Part shown: in pieces, positions 31,994 to 32,048 of the stretch
Layout of the letters: each line of letters opens with the position of its first letter
How positions within the stretch are numbered: the stretch's first letter is position 1
Source: an uncultured Oscillospiraceae bacterium
GTDB taxonomy: Bacteria; Bacillota; Clostridia; Oscillospirales; Acutalibacteraceae
DNA: 32,048 nt
Direction: 5' to 3'
Assembly: GCA_900541905.1 (NCBI GenBank)
Contig: UQLQ01000021.1
Location: 1 to 32,048, forward strand
The notes under the pieces: model-generated
Told to the model about the DNA's origin: nothing
Database searches by the model: none
The model's input: only the letters and a program-made list of their open reading frames with translations
Translations under genes and position numbers: made by a program

Positions 31994-32048
31994 TATTATA
32001 GCATTAAAAAAATTGCTTTGCAATTTTTTACTGATAAAAGCGAAAACG
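31994..32048. repeat. partial second copy of the polA-dusB hairpin repeat, cut by the window end
   Basis: It aligns with 4437-4494. The first 23 bases are identical, the hairpin A arms AAAAATTG and CAATTTTT are kept with a different loop (CTTTG instead of TGTTG), and it continues into ATAAAAGC-AAAACG, the lead-in to hairpin B. Identity on the gene side ends just after the TATAATAA of the promoter. Confidence 0.85.
31995..32023 (-). promoter_or_regulatory. hisS-aspS promoter inside dispersed repeat edge
   Basis: On the minus strand: TTGCAA (32018-32023), 17 bp, TATAAT (31995-32000) preceded by TGC. The hexamers and spacing are the same as in the polA promoter, and 14 of 17 spacer bases match. 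The leader to hisS would be about 45 bases. Confidence 0.75.

Noticed and set aside
31944..32048. T-box riboswitch before hisS
   Set aside because: No T-box consensus or antiterminator is visible in the 105 bp available; a T-box further out would lie outside the window.

Overview
The window reads as a chromosomal segment of a low-to-moderate G+C Gram-positive anaerobe of the class Clostridia, most likely a gut or rumen Oscillospiraceae/Ruminococcaceae-type organism. The basis is consensus AGGAGG-type ribosome binding sites, TTG and GTG starts, the maf-mreBCD-PBP2-minD-mgsA order, a HisRS with clostridial-type CxxC pairs, and a sortase-type Cna-B/SdrD surface protein. That placement is inference from gene content, not a database result.

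Layout. 14-4381 (minus): polA, an RlmA-type 23S rRNA methyltransferase and an alpha/beta hydrolase. 4382-4825: an intergenic region built of tandem hairpin repeats with outward promoters for polA (minus) and dusB (plus). 4826-5803: dusB. 5804-6207: a terminator, a 16-bp perfect inverted repeat and a folded leader before a 1476-residue surface adhesin (6208-10638). 10639-10936: a cluster of four hairpins. 10937-16697 (minus): a zinc alcohol dehydrogenase, then a cytosolic GH13 amylase and glycogen phosphorylase, a storage-glucan or maltodextrin module. 17116-27233 (plus): a cell-shape and division stretch: zapA, U32 peptidase-family protein, maf, mreB, mreC, mreD, PBP2, a MinD-like ATPase and methylglyoxal synthase. 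27331-31943 (minus): hisS, aspS, an AT-rich Mrr-type restriction endonuclease and a GNAT acetyltransferase.

How it works together. The plus-strand block is a lateral-wall elongation and septum-placement operon group with its own promoters before zapA, mreB and minD. The sugar block would break alpha-glucans to glucose-1-phosphate and short sugars. The alcohol dehydrogenase, under a Rex-like site, would be a redox outlet.

Most interesting signal. The polA-dusB spacer holds two ~101-bp tandem units, each with two hairpins. The two copies differ at stem positions by paired, compensatory changes, so the fold is selected or was recently spread in folded form. The outer edge of the same repeat recurs upstream of hisS at the window end. 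In both places it supplies a promoter with identical hexamers (TTGCAA, 17 bp, TATAAT) pointing into the gene. This looks like an undescribed dispersed, promoter-carrying hairpin repeat family. Secondary leads are the adhesin upstream region, a glycogen phosphorylase with a basic tail, a MinD without a recognisable membrane-targeting helix, a methylglyoxal synthase with a changed active-site position, and mrr joined to the aminoacyl-tRNA synthetase operon.
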